Shown piece by piece: positions 35,804 to 45,282 of a stretch of DNA of 64,000 bases. Every line of letters starts with the position of its first letter. Position 1 is the first letter of the stretch. The position numbers and the translations under genes were made by a program. Source of the DNA: Anaerolineales bacterium (GTDB taxonomy: Bacteria > Chloroflexota > Anaerolineae > Anaerolineales > UBA11579); NCBI GenBank assembly GCA_026129305.1, contig JAHCII010000002.1, positions 1-64,000 on the forward strand, written 5' to 3'. The notes under the pieces were generated by a model that saw only the letters and a program-made list of their open reading frames with translations, had not been told where the DNA came from and did no database searches.

Positions 35804-36430
35804 ATGAAAAACGTCCATGCTTCCCCCCATCCATTGGTTGCCCATAAACTGTCCATTTTGCGAGACAAAAGCACCGAGCCGCGCAAATTCCGTGAGTTGG
35901 TGCGTGAGATCAGCGCGCTGTTGACCTATGAAGCCACTCTGGATCTGGAAACGGAGCCGCGCCAAGTGGAAACGCCCATGGGCGTGGCCCAAGGCCGCAG
36001 CACCAAGAAAGAACTGGGTCTGGTGCCCATTTTGCGCGCCGGCCTGGGCATGGTGGACGGGGTCTGGGACCTGGTTCCCGACGCGCAGGTCTGGCACATT
36101 GGCCTGTACCGGGACGAGAAAACCTTGCAGCCGGTGCAGTATTACAACAAGCTGCCCACGCTGCCCACCGTGGGCGTCTGCCTGGTGCTCGACCCCATGC
36201 TGGCCACGGGCGGATCAGCGGCAGCCACCGTCGGCATCTTGAAGGACTGGGGCGTGACCCAGATCAAGTACATGGGCATCATCGGCGCACCGGAGGGCAT
36301 CGAGCACCTCAGCAGCCAGCACCCCGACGTGCCCATCTACCTGGGCGCGGTGGATGAGAAGCTCAACGACATCGGCTACATCGTGCCTGGCTTGGGCGAT
36401 GCTGGCGACCGCCAGTTCGGCACGGGGTAG
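35804..36430 (+). CDS. upp: Uracil phosphoribosyltransferase
   Basis: 208 residues. The N-terminus contains [22 protein letters not shown], then the family PRPP loop [20 protein letters not shown], and the uracil-binding C-terminus [23 protein letters not shown]. It converts uracil and PRPP to UMP in salvage. It pairs functionally with the pyrimidine phosphorylase at 25 kb. It is a single gene with TATAAT at 35774-35779. Confidence 0.97.
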   Translation: MKNVHASPHPLVAHKLSILRDKSTEPRKFRELVREISALLTYEATLDLETEPRQVETPMGVAQGRSTKKELGLVPILRAGLGMVDGVWDLVPDAQVWHIGLYRDEKTLQPVQYYNKLPTLPTVGVCLVLDPMLATGGSAAATVGILKDWGVTQIKYMGIIGAPEGIEHLSSQHPDVPIYLGAVDEKLNDIGYIVPGLGDAGDRQFGTG

Positions 36431-36442
36431 GACGCGTTATCT

Positions 36443-36490
36443 GTCATTGCGAGGGGTGAAGCGGCTATGCCGCTGAACGACGAAGCAATG
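36443..36490. repeat. GTCATTGCGAGG...CGAAGCAAT interspersed repeat, copy 2
   Basis: Same ends as the element at 17781. The centre holds AGCGGC and GCCGCT around TAT, so the RNA would fold into a hairpin. It fills most of the gap between upp and tpiA and may act as a transcript end for either gene. Confidence 0.65.
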
Positions 36491-36499
36491 GCGGTGAGT

Positions 36500-37273
36500 C
36501 TAGCTTGCAACCGCCGCCGCTGCCGCTTTGGCAATCCCTACGAACTCCTCCGCCTTTAAACTGGCCCCGCCCACCAGCGCACCGTCGATCTCCGGCATGG
36601 CAAAAAAGCCGGCCGCATTGCTGGCATTGACTGAACCGCCATACAGCACGCGCAGGCCCTGGGCCAGTGCATCGCCGTACAGGCCGGCCAGGGTTGGGCG
36701 CACTACGTTGCGCAGCAGAGTGTTGGTCTGCTCCGGCGTGGCGGCTTTGCCGGTGCCGATCGCCCAGACCGGCTCATAGGCCACCACCAGCGCCGCCGCT
36801 GAGTTGAGCGAGCTGGCGTCCAGCGCAGCGCGCAGCTGTCGTGAGAGCACTTCGGCTGCCTGGCCGGCTTCATTCTCCTGCAGGGTCTCGCCCACGCACA
36901 GCACCGGGCGCAACCCGGCGGCCAGCGCCGCACGCACCTTGCGCTGCACGTCAGCATCACTCTCGCCAAACAGTGCTCTGCGCTCCGAATGGCCAATGAT
37001 CACATATTGGCAAAACTCCGCCACCATGCTGGGGGAAAGCTCGCCGGTGAAGGCGCCGGACTCTTCCCAATATAAGTTCTGCGCGCCCAGGGCCACGCCG
37101 CTGTTGTGCAGCAAGGCGGAGACCGGCATCAGCGCTGTGGCGGGCGGGCAGACCAGCTTGTCCACTCCAGCTACGGCTTGCAGCCCGGGCAGCATCTCTT
37201 CCACCAAGCGCAGCGCCTCGGCGGAAGTCTTGTTCATTTTCCAGTTGCCGGCGATCAGGGGTGTGCGTGCCAT
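36500..37273 (-). CDS. tpiA: Triosephosphate isomerase
   Basis: A TIM-barrel protein of 257 residues with PLIAGNWKMNKT (Asn and Lys of the active site), the catalytic His in YVIIGHSERRALFGE, the catalytic Glu in VVAYEPVWAIGTGKAATPEQ, and LYGGSVNASNAAGF for phosphate. It interconverts DHAP and GAP. It lies 2 nt after pgk in the same direction; gap is at 56.7 kb. Confidence 0.97.
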   Translation of the reverse strand: MARTPLIAGNWKMNKTSAEALRLVEEMLPGLQAVAGVDKLVCPPATALMPVSALLHNSGVALGAQNLYWEESGAFTGELSPSMVAEFCQYVIIGHSERRALFGESDADVQRKVRAALAAGLRPVLCVGETLQENEAGQAAEVLSRQLRAALDASSLNSAAALVVAYEPVWAIGTGKAATPEQTNTLLRNVVRPTLAGLYGDALAQGLRVLYGGSVNASNAAGFFAMPEIDGALVGGASLKAEEFVGIAKAAAAAVAS

Positions 37274-37275
37274 GA

Positions 37276-38460
37276 TTATTCCTTGTCCTGCAAGGCGGCC
37301 AGGCCGGGCAGCAGCTTGCCTTCCAGCATTTCCAGCGAGGCGCCGCCGCCGGTGGAAATGTGGGTGATCTTATCAGCCAGGCCGGACTGCTGCACGGCGG
37401 CCACAGAGTCGCCGCCGCCGATGATGCTGTCGGCTGAGGAGTCGGCCACCGCCTGCGCCAGCGCAAAGGTGCCAGCAGCGAACGGCTTCATTTCAAACAC
37501 GCCCATCGGCCCGTTCCACACTACCGTGCCGGCCTTGGCGACTTGCTCGCCAAAGGCCGCCGCGGTCTGCGCGCCAATGTCCAGGATACGCCAACCGTCC
37601 GGCACGTCGCCGGTCGCTATCGTTTTGTGCTGCGCGCCGGCGTCAAAGGCATCTGCGATGACCACGTCCACCGGCAGGTGCAGCTTGTCGCCGCCTTCTA
37701 CTAGCAGAGCCTTGGCCGTCTCCACGGCCTCCGCCTCCACCAGCGAATCGCCCAACGCATAGCCCTGCGCCTTGAGGAAAGTGTTGGCCATGCCGCCGCC
37801 GATCAACAGCTGGTCGGCTTTGGTCAGCAGGTTACGGATCACTCCGATCTTGTCACTGACTTTGGCGCCGCCCAGAATGGCGACGAATGGCCGCCGCGGC
37901 TCGGCCAGGGCCTGGCCCAGGTAACGGATCTCTTGCTCCATCAGCAGACCGGCCACGGCTGGCAGGTGCTTCGCCACACCCTCGGTCGAGGCGTGGGCGC
38001 GGTGGGCCGAGCCGAAGGCATCGTTCACATAAATATCGGCCAGCTTGGCCAGTTGGATCGCCATCTGCGGGTCGTTCTTGGTCTCGCCGGGATAGAAGCG
38101 CGTGTTCTCCAGCAGCAGGATCTCGCCGGGTTGCAGGGCCGCCGCGGCAGCTTCCGCCTCTGGCCCCACACATTGCGGGCAGAATTTGACCGGCGCGCTG
38201 ACCAGGGTCGCCAGGTAGTCGGCCACCGGCTTCAGCGAATATTGGGGGTCAGGCTCGTCTTTGGGGCGGCCCAAATGGGAGCACAGCAGCACCGCTGCAC
38301 CGCGCTCCAGCAGGTTGTTGATCGTCGGCAGGGCGGCGCGGATGCGCGTATCATCCCCCACCACACCGTTGTCAATCGGCACATTGAAGTCCACCCGCAC
38401 CAGTACGCGTTGGCCGCGCGGCTCAATGTCGGCAATCGTCTTCTTGTTGAACACGTCCAA
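37276..38460 (-). CDS. pgk: Phosphoglycerate kinase
   Basis: 394 residues with [51 protein letters not shown], the hinge region around [17 protein letters not shown], and the nucleotide loop [17 protein letters not shown] followed by [10 protein letters not shown]. It makes ATP from 1,3-bisphosphoglycerate. It is in an operon with yvcK upstream and tpiA downstream. Confidence 0.97.
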   Translation of the reverse strand: MDVFNKKTIADIEPRGQRVLVRVDFNVPIDNGVVGDDTRIRAALPTINNLLERGAAVLLCSHLGRPKDEPDPQYSLKPVADYLATLVSAPVKFCPQCVGPEAEAAAAALQPGEILLLENTRFYPGETKNDPQMAIQLAKLADIYVNDAFGSAHRAHASTEGVAKHLPAVAGLLMEQEIRYLGQALAEPRRPFVAILGGAKVSDKIGVIRNLLTKADQLLIGGGMANTFLKAQGYALGDSLVEAEAVETAKALLVEGGDKLHLPVDVVIADAFDAGAQHKTIATGDVPDGWRILDIGAQTAAAFGEQVAKAGTVVWNGPMGVFEMKPFAAGTFALAQAVADSSADSIIGGGDSVAAVQQSGLADKITHISTGGGASLEMLEGKLLPGLAALQDKE

Positions 38461-38467
38461 ATCCTCT

Positions 38468-39805
38468 CTAGATCTCTGCCAGCGGGCCTGTGCGTTCCTG
38501 CAACAGGTCCATCAATATCTGTGCCAGCCGGGCCGCATCGTGGTGGCCAGGCTTTTTGGGGTCTGCCAAGGCGGCTTTGTACAGGGCGTAATGGTTTTCC
38601 AACCCTTCTTCGGCCACCACCCATTCGGAACCGACCGGCAGCCTGGCGGACTGCTCCTGGTTGCTCAGCACAATATCAAAGACGCCCTTGCCAATGTGTT
38701 CCTCGATGGCTTGCACATGGTCGCCGCAGCGGTAGCCGTCGGTTTCACCGGCCTGGGTGGCCAGGTTGCAGATAAAGATCTTCAGCGCCGAGCTGTTCTT
38801 GACCGCCGCCGCCAGGTCAGGCACCAGCAGGTTGGGCAGAATGCTGGTGTACAGGCTGCCTGGGCCGATCACGATCAGGTCGGCGTTGAGCAGCGCATTG
38901 ATCGCGTCAGGATAGGCCGGCGGCGAATTGGGCTCCAGCCATACGCGCCGCACCGACCCGCGCATGTTGGGGATCTGGCTCTCGCCGTGTACGCGCACTT
39001 CCATGCCCGCCAGCGGCACGGCCATGTCCGCCACCAGGCGCACATCGTGCAGCGTGGCGGGCAGCACCTGGCCGTGCACCGAAAGCACCCGACCGGATTC
39101 GGCGATGGCTTCTTCAAAGCTGCCGGTGATCTCGCTCAGGGCGCTGATGAACAGGTTGCCGAACGAGTGGCCCTCCATGCCGCTTTCGCCGCCGGAGAAG
39201 CGATATTGGAAGAGCTGGGTGATCAGGGTTTCGTCGTTGGACAGCGCCGCCAGACAGTTGCGTATATCGCCGGGGGGCAGCACACCCAGCGAATTGCGCA
39301 GACGGCCGGAGGAGCCGCCGTCGTCCGCCATGGTCACGATGGCGGTCAGATTATAGGTGTGCGCTTTGAGGCCGCGCAGCAGGGTGCCCAGGCCATGTCC
39401 GCCGCCGATCACCACAATGCGCGGCCCGCGGCCGCGGCGCCGGTGGTCAGCCAGCGTATCCACCATCGCCTGCCCCGGGCGCTGGTAGGGCGCCATCAAG
39501 GAGCGGTTCATCTTGATCACGCCGTAGACCATTGAACCAAAACCCAGCAGGGCAAAGCTGACTGCGCGCAAGGTGCGGTCCAGGAAGCGTAAAGAAAACA
39601 GATCGAAGATCTGCAGCCACCAGACCTCTGGGGTCTGGCGGTACACATCCAGGATCAGCATGGCCGCGCCAATGCCGATCAGAAAGGCTCCAAAAAATAT
39701 CAGGAGAATCCAGCGCTTTACCCCCAAGCCTGGAGTGAGCCAGCGGAGGATGCGCAACGCCTCATTCCAGGCCGTGCGCAGCCCGTCAGAGAGCCGTGCA
39801 CCCAT
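38468..39805 (-). CDS. yvcK: YvcK/CofD-like protein with N-terminal membrane anchor
   Basis: 445 residues. The first 100 hold two transmembrane helices ([19 protein letters not shown] and [18 protein letters not shown]). The rest is a YvcK/CofD fold with [47 protein letters not shown] and [17 protein letters not shown]. In Firmicutes YvcK binds UDP-sugars and links carbon flow to cell wall synthesis. Placement directly upstream of pgk-tpiA fits its old name gluconeogenesis factor. The start is set at [11 protein letters not shown]. Confidence 0.9.
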   Translation of the reverse strand: MGARLSDGLRTAWNEALRILRWLTPGLGVKRWILLIFFGAFLIGIGAAMLILDVYRQTPEVWWLQIFDLFSLRFLDRTLRAVSFALLGFGSMVYGVIKMNRSLMAPYQRPGQAMVDTLADHRRRGRGPRIVVIGGGHGLGTLLRGLKAHTYNLTAIVTMADDGGSSGRLRNSLGVLPPGDIRNCLAALSNDETLITQLFQYRFSGGESGMEGHSFGNLFISALSEITGSFEEAIAESGRVLSVHGQVLPATLHDVRLVADMAVPLAGMEVRVHGESQIPNMRGSVRRVWLEPNSPPAYPDAINALLNADLIVIGPGSLYTSILPNLLVPDLAAAVKNSSALKIFICNLATQAGETDGYRCGDHVQAIEEHIGKGVFDIVLSNQEQSARLPVGSEWVVAEEGLENHYALYKAALADPKKPGHHDAARLAQILMDLLQERTGPLAEI

Positions 39806-39896
39806 AAGGCTTGGGATGATAGCAGTCTTTGGAAGCAGCGTCAACGCGCCGGTTTGGAGCTGCGGCTGCATCTCACGGTATGATTGGCGGCTGATC

Positions 39897-41591
39897 ATGG
39901 AAGTCGCCCAACGTGAATGGCGCGTCGCCGCCAAACTGGACCCGCAAACCGAACAGCAGCTCAGCATGCAGCACCCGCTCATGCGCCAAGTGTTATTCAA
40001 CCGCGGTGTGCGCACCGCCGCCGAGGCTGAGCGCTACCTGCAGGCTCTGCTGCCTGAGGTCCATGACCCCTTCCTGATCAAAGACATGGCCCTGGCGGTT
40101 GACCGCCTGGTGGCTGCCATCCAGAAGGGCGAGCACATCGTGGTGTATGGCGATTACGACGCCGATGGCGTCACCGCCACCGCGCTGCTGCTGGATAGCT
40201 TCGGCCGCTTGGGCGCCCAGGTGCGGCCTTACATCCCCAATCGTTTCGAAGAAGGTTACGGCCTTAATATTGAAGCTCTGCGCACCCTGAAAGAAGAGGG
40301 TGCGGACCTGGTCGTCAGTGTGGATTGCGGCATCCGCTCCTTGAAAGAAGCCGCCGAGGCGCGCCGCCTCAAGCTCGACCTGATCATCACCGACCATCAT
40401 TCGCCGGGGCCGGAGATGCCAGACGCCTTCGCCGTGATCAACACCAAGCAGCCGGGCGATGAGTACCCTGAAAAGCAGCTGGCCGGCGTAGGCACGGCTT
40501 ACAAACTGGCCTGTGCCGTGCAGTCCCGCTTGCAGCCCGGCGCCGGGCCGGACACCAGCCTGCTGGATCTGGTGGCGCTGGGCACCGTGGCAGACATGGT
40601 GCCCCTGGCCGGGGAGAACCGCTGGATGGTGCGCAACGGCGTAGCCCGCCTGCGCCAGCCTGCCCGCCAGGGCGTCTGGTCGTTGATGGGCGCCTCCGGC
40701 GTTAAGCCGGCCAAGGTCACTGCTGGCGACATCGGTTACCTACTGGGGCCGCGGCTGAATGCCGCCGGCCGCCTGGAAACCGCCCTGAATGCGCTGAATT
40801 TGCTGGTCAGCACGGACTTGTTTGAGGCCGGGCGGCTGGCCCAGTATCTGGACAGCCAGAACCGTGAACGCCAGGCGCTCACGCGCGAAATGACCGCCAC
40901 GGCCGAAGAGATCGTGGCTGCCCAAAGCTCGCAGGATTTCCTGCTTATCGCCGCCGACGAACAGTTCAATCCCGGCGTGGTCGGCCTGGTGGCCTCCCGA
41001 CTGGTGGAGAAGTTCTATCGGCCCGCCATCGTGGCCCACCGCGGCCCGGACTTTACCCGCGCCTCATGCCGCAGCATCCCTGAACTGCATATTACCGATG
41101 CGCTGCAGACCTGCGCCGACCTGTTTACCAGCTTCGGCGGGCATGCCGCCGCAGCCGGCTTCACGGTCCCCAACCGGCATTACGCCGAAGCCATGCAGCG
41201 CTTGCAAGCCTTAGTGCGTGAGCAGCTAGGCAGCCTGCAGCTGCGCCAGGTGCTGAGTGCCGATGCTGAGCTGCCTCTGATCGACCTCAAGCCAGAGTTG
41301 TTGGGGCTGCTGGAGCAGGTCGAGCCGACCGGCATGGATAACCCGCAGGTCAACCTGGTCAGCCGCGGCCTCAGCGTGCGTGATGCGCGTGGAGTGGGGG
41401 AAGAAGGCGCACACCTTAAGCTGAAGGTCAGCGATGGCTGGATCACCTATGATGCGATCGCGTTTCGCCAGGGGCATTGGATGCAGAACTTGCCGGCGCG
41501 CCTTGACTTGCTCTATCGCTTTGAAGCCAATGAATTCAACGGTCGCACCTCGCTGCAACTCAACGTGCGCGACCTGCGCCCCAGCGACTAA
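39897..41591 (+). CDS. recJ: Single-stranded-DNA-specific exonuclease RecJ
   Basis: A 564-residue member of the DHH family with VVYGDYDADGVTATALLLDS (motif I), SVDCGIR (motif II), ITDHHSPGPEMPDAFAVIN (DHH motif III) and ALGTVADMVPL (motif IV). The DHHA1 part ends SFGGHAAAAGFTVPN, followed by the OB fold. It degrades single-stranded DNA 5' to 3' in recombination and repair. It is divergent from yvcK with a TATGAT box at 39879-39884. Confidence 0.95.
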   Translation: MEVAQREWRVAAKLDPQTEQQLSMQHPLMRQVLFNRGVRTAAEAERYLQALLPEVHDPFLIKDMALAVDRLVAAIQKGEHIVVYGDYDADGVTATALLLDSFGRLGAQVRPYIPNRFEEGYGLNIEALRTLKEEGADLVVSVDCGIRSLKEAAEARRLKLDLIITDHHSPGPEMPDAFAVINTKQPGDEYPEKQLAGVGTAYKLACAVQSRLQPGAGPDTSLLDLVALGTVADMVPLAGENRWMVRNGVARLRQPARQGVWSLMGASGVKPAKVTAGDIGYLLGPRLNAAGRLETALNALNLLVSTDLFEAGRLAQYLDSQNRERQALTREMTATAEEIVAAQSSQDFLLIAADEQFNPGVVGLVASRLVEKFYRPAIVAHRGPDFTRASCRSIPELHITDALQTCADLFTSFGGHAAAAGFTVPNRHYAEAMQRLQALVREQLGSLQLRQVLSADAELPLIDLKPELLGLLEQVEPTGMDNPQVNLVSRGLSVRDARGVGEEGAHLKLKVSDGWITYDAIAFRQGHWMQNLPARLDLLYRFEANEFNGRTSLQLNVRDLRPSD

Positions 41592-41597
41592 ACCCGC

Positions 41598-42278
41598 TCA
41601 GTCAACAAAACGATACTTCAGCAAGGCCCATAACGCTTCAAAAGCGTCCTTGAGCTTGATCTTTTTGCCCTCAGAATAATCGCGCGGGTTGAAACTGATC
41701 GGTACTTCATAGATACGCGCCCGCCGCTTGAGCAGTTTAGCCGTGATCTCGGGTTCAAAGTTGAAGCTGTTGGAGCGGATGGTGATGCCTGCCAGCGCCT
41801 CGCGCCGGAAAAGTTTGTAGCCGGTTTCCATATCTGTCAGGATGTTGTTGTACAGGATATTGGTGATCAGCGTCAGCAGCTTGTTGGCCACCATATGCCA
41901 GAACATCGTGGGCCGGCGCGGCCCGCCCATAAAGCGCGAGCCATAGACCACATCGGCGATACCCTCTTCCATCGGCTTGAGCAGCGCTGGGATGTCGCGC
42001 GGGTCATATTCCAGATCGGCGTCTTGGATCAGGATCAGTTCACCTTGGGCCGCCTGGATGCCTGTGCGCACCGCGGCGCCCTTGCCCTGATTGCGCCGGT
42101 GAGCGACCAGACGCACTTGAGGATCGTTCAGGTCTGCCAGTGCGTCTGCTGTGCCGTCTTGTGAGCCATCATCCACCACAACGATCTCATCTGCCACGCC
42201 TGTGGCTTTGACGCGCTTGAGGATCTCCAAGATGGTTTGGGCCTCGTTGTACACGGGCATCACGATGCTGAGCTTCAT
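41598..42278 (-). CDS. GT2 glycosyltransferase, polyprenol-phosphate mannose/glucose synthase type
   Basis: 226 residues with SIVMPVYNEAQTILEILKRV, VVVDDGSQDGTAD, and the DxD-type LIQDADLEYDPRDIPALLK. GSRFMGGPRRPTMFWHMVAN and LTDMETGYKLFRREALAGI follow, all typical of DPM1-like enzymes without the membrane C-terminus. It should load mannose or glucose on a polyprenyl phosphate, using GDP-mannose if the manC product feeds it. TATAAT lies 7 nt before the ATG. Confidence 0.9.
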   Translation of the reverse strand: MKLSIVMPVYNEAQTILEILKRVKATGVADEIVVVDDGSQDGTADALADLNDPQVRLVAHRRNQGKGAAVRTGIQAAQGELILIQDADLEYDPRDIPALLKPMEEGIADVVYGSRFMGGPRRPTMFWHMVANKLLTLITNILYNNILTDMETGYKLFRREALAGITIRSNSFNFEPEITAKLLKRRARIYEVPISFNPRDYSEGKKIKLKDAFEALWALLKYRFVD

Positions 42279-42285
42279 GGCCCGG

Positions 42286-42291
42286 ATTATA
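42286..42291 (-). promoter_or_regulatory. -10 box (TATAAT) of the GT2 gene
   Basis: A perfect TATAAT on the minus strand ends 7 nt before the ATG at 42278, again leaderless. The divergent gene has its own TATAAT at 42320-42325. Confidence 0.55.
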
Positions 42292-42381
42292 CGCCGGGTG
42301 CACCCAAAAACCCGCATGCTATAATCCCCGCAGAGCCACAGGGGATGCAGGCTCGGACCATTACCGGCGGTGTTTTTTTGC

Positions 42382-45282
42382 ATGGGCAGTTTGAGTTTTA
42401 AGAGCATATTCCCCAGAGTGTGGCGAGTAGGGTTGGTTTTGGCGTTGGCGCTGGGGCCTTGGTTGGCCGCGCCCCGCCAAAGTCAGGCGGCGTCCGCCGC
42501 TCAGCTGGATGACCCGCTGAGCAAGGCGGCCGCCTTACTGCAGGAGCTCTCCCCCGAACAGCGCGTGGGGCAGCTGTTTCTGGCCACCTTCGTAGGCGCC
42601 GGCGCCAGTGCAGAAAGCCAGATCTACGACTTGATCGCCAACTATCATATCGGCGGCGTGGTCCTCCGTCGCGATATGGACAATTTCTCCGGCCTGCCAG
42701 ATACGCTGGCTGACCTGGACAGCCTGACGCGGGCGCTGCAGCAGGCGGCCGCCGCCAACGCCGGTGAGACGCGCACCGACGTGCTTAGCGGCCAGAGCTA
42801 TACCGACCAATACATTCCCCTGCTGGTGGCCATCAATCAGGAAGGCAATGGCTACCCCTACGACCAGATCCTCGAAGGGCTCAGCCCGCAGCCTTCCGCC
42901 ATGGCGCTGGGCGCCACCTGGGACCCGGAACTGGCGCGCCAGGCAGGTGAGCTGTTGGGGCGCGAACTCTCCACTTTAGGCGTCAATATGCTCCTGGGTC
43001 CCTCGCTGGATGTCTTGGAAGACCCCCGCCCGGAGAGCCTGGGTGACCTGGGGGCACGCAGCTTTGGCGGCGACCCCTTCTGGGTGGCCCAAATGGGCCA
43101 GGCTTACATCCGCGGCGTGCACACCGGCAGCGACGGCCGCATGGCCGTGGTGGCCAAGCACCTGCCCGGCAATGGCGGTACCGACCGCCCGGTAGGGGAG
43201 GAAGTGCCCACCGTACGCGAATCCCTGGAGCAGCTCACCCAGGTGGAACTGGCGCCCTTCTTCGCCGTGACCGGCGAGGCGCCGGATGCCCAAACCACGG
43301 CCGATGCGATGTTGATGGCTCACATTCGCTATCAGGGCTTTCAGGGCAACATTCGCACCACCACGCGCCCCATCAGCCTGGACGCGCAAGCCTTTGCCCA
43401 GCTGCTGGGCTTGCAGCCTTTTGTTGATTGGCGTGCCACCGGCGGCCTGGTGATCAGCGACAATCTCGGCACGCGCGCCATTCGTCGCAATTATGACTCC
43501 ACGGAGCAGGCCTTCAATTCGCCCCTGGTGGCGCGCGATGCATTTCTGGCTGGCAATGACTTGCTCTACTTGGGCAACTTCCTGGCGACTGGGGACCCGG
43601 ATGCCTATACCAGCATCCGTAACACGGTCTCATTCTTCGCCCAAAAATACCGGGAAGACGCCGCTTTTGCCGAGCGCGTCGACCAATCGGCCTTGCGCGT
43701 GCTGGCCCTCAAGTTCAAGCTCTACCCGGAATTCTCGCTGGACGAGGTGTTGCCAGAGGCGCAGAGCTGGCAGGCACTGCAACAAAATGAAGCTCTGATC
43801 TTTGAAGTCGGGCGTCGCTCCGCCACTTTGCTCAGCCCAAGCATGGACCAGCTGGGCAGCGTGCTCCCCAGCAGCCCCGGGCGCTTTGAGCAGATCGTCT
43901 TCATTACCGACAGCTACAATGTCTTGCAGTGCAGCAGCTGCCTGCCTGAAAATGCGCTCCCAGCCGGCGCCATGGCCGACGCGGTGGCAGACCTGTACGG
44001 CCCGCGCGGCGGCAACCAGATCTCCACCGCCAACCTGAGCTCGTTTTCCTTTTCCCAACTGGCCCGTACGCTGGACGGCCTCTGGCCGGACGGCCAGGAC
44101 CCCGTGGCGGCCAGCTTGCAGATCGCCGAATGGGTGGTCTTTCTGCCCACCCGGCAGGACAACCGGTCCGAGTCGAATGCTTTACGCCGCCTGCTTTCCG
44201 AGCGGCCGGACTTGCTGCAAAACAAAAAAGTGGTGGTCTTTGCCATGGACGCTCCTTATTACCTGGATGCCACCGACATTACCCGGGTGAGCGCCTATTA
44301 CGGTCTGTACGCCAAGCGCACCGGCCTGGCCCAGGTGGCCGCCCGTCTGCTCTTCCAGGAGCTGCACGCCTCCGGGGTCTCCCCGGTGTCTGTAGAGGGC
44401 ATTGGCTACAGCCTGTTGTCCGCCGTGGCCCCCAACCCGGCGCAGACCATCCCCCTGCAGGTGCAGCGGATCTCACCGCCTGAGCCGCTGCCCAGCCAAA
44501 CCGCAGAAGCAGAAGCCACGCAGAGCAGCCTTACTCCAGAGCCTACCCCGCCGCCTGTTTTCCAGGCAGGCGATTCGCTCAGTTTGCAGGCCGGCCCGGT
44601 GTTGGACCACAACGGGCACATCGTGCCGGATGGGACCATCCTCACTTTCGAGATCTCGCTCACCAATGAAGGTCCCGGCCTCAGCCGCCAGCTGTCCGCC
44701 CCTACCCGCCAGGGCTACGCTGCAGCCTCCTATTCCATTGAGGCCGAAGGTTTCTTGCAGATCCTGGCAGCCAGCGGCGACCCGCGCGCAGTGTCTGTCG
44801 CGCAGCAGTTCGAGGTTTTGGGCATCAATCCGGAGGGGTTGGCGCTGCAGGCCACTCAGACGGCTCAGGCCCAGATGATGGCCACTGCATCGGCCATCCC
44901 ACCGGCCGTCACCGACGCCCCCTCCATTGAGGTGGAGCCTCCTCGGGCTGGCTTGGTCGAATGGTTCTTGACCACGCTCATCTCTGTCCTGGCCGCCGTC
45001 TTTGCTTATCAGGCCAGCCTGAACAGCCAGCGCAGGCGCTGGGCGGTGCGCTACGGACTGTGTACTTTGATTGGTGGCTTGTTGGTGGGTAGTTATCTGG
45101 CGTTTGATCTGCCAGGCAGCCAGGCGATCTTGAATTGGAGCGGCGAGTGGGGTGTGGTGCTGTGTGCCCTGATAGGCGCCGGTCTGGGTTGGGCAGTTGC
45201 CTGGTTGTGGCGGGAAGTGGCCAACATGCCGCGACCGATGACCGGCTCAGCGTCCAATCGAAGCGATAAGACTGAGCAGTAG
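42382..45282 (+). CDS. Membrane-anchored GH3-like protein (NagZ-type fold), catalytic dyad doubtful
   Basis: 966 residues. There is a signal peptide (VWRVGLVLALALGPWLAAP), then a GH3 N-terminal domain from LLQELSPEQRVGQLFLATFV to GGLVISDNLG (the SD of the nucleophile loop is present). The acid/base loop of NagZ enzymes normally reads KHFPGHG followed by an Asp-x-His dyad. Here it is AKHLPGNGGTDRPVG, so the Asp remains but the His positions are Asn and Pro. A second domain, a Ser/Pro/Thr-rich linker and three C-terminal helices follow. A surface sugar-binding or weak hydrolase role is possible. A GTG 12 nt upstream is an alternative start. Confidence 0.82.
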   Translation: MGSLSFKSIFPRVWRVGLVLALALGPWLAAPRQSQAASAAQLDDPLSKAAALLQELSPEQRVGQLFLATFVGAGASAESQIYDLIANYHIGGVVLRRDMDNFSGLPDTLADLDSLTRALQQAAAANAGETRTDVLSGQSYTDQYIPLLVAINQEGNGYPYDQILEGLSPQPSAMALGATWDPELARQAGELLGRELSTLGVNMLLGPSLDVLEDPRPESLGDLGARSFGGDPFWVAQMGQAYIRGVHTGSDGRMAVVAKHLPGNGGTDRPVGEEVPTVRESLEQLTQVELAPFFAVTGEAPDAQTTADAMLMAHIRYQGFQGNIRTTTRPISLDAQAFAQLLGLQPFVDWRATGGLVISDNLGTRAIRRNYDSTEQAFNSPLVARDAFLAGNDLLYLGNFLATGDPDAYTSIRNTVSFFAQKYREDAAFAERVDQSALRVLALKFKLYPEFSLDEVLPEAQSWQALQQNEALIFEVGRRSATLLSPSMDQLGSVLPSSPGRFEQIVFITDSYNVLQCSSCLPENALPAGAMADAVADLYGPRGGNQISTANLSSFSFSQLARTLDGLWPDGQDPVAASLQIAEWVVFLPTRQDNRSESNALRRLLSERPDLLQNKKVVVFAMDAPYYLDATDITRVSAYYGLYAKRTGLAQVAARLLFQELHASGVSPVSVEGIGYSLLSAVAPNPAQTIPLQVQRISPPEPLPSQTAEAEATQSSLTPEPTPPPVFQAGDSLSLQAGPVLDHNGHIVPDGTILTFEISLTNEGPGLSRQLSAPTRQGYAAASYSIEAEGFLQILAASGDPRAVSVAQQFEVLGINPEGLALQATQTAQAQMMATASAIPPAVTDAPSIEVEPPRAGLVEWFLTTLISVLAAVFAYQASLNSQRRRWAVRYGLCTLIGGLLVGSYLAFDLPGSQAILNWSGEWGVVLCALIGAGLGWAVAWLWREVANMPRPMTGSASNRSDKTEQ

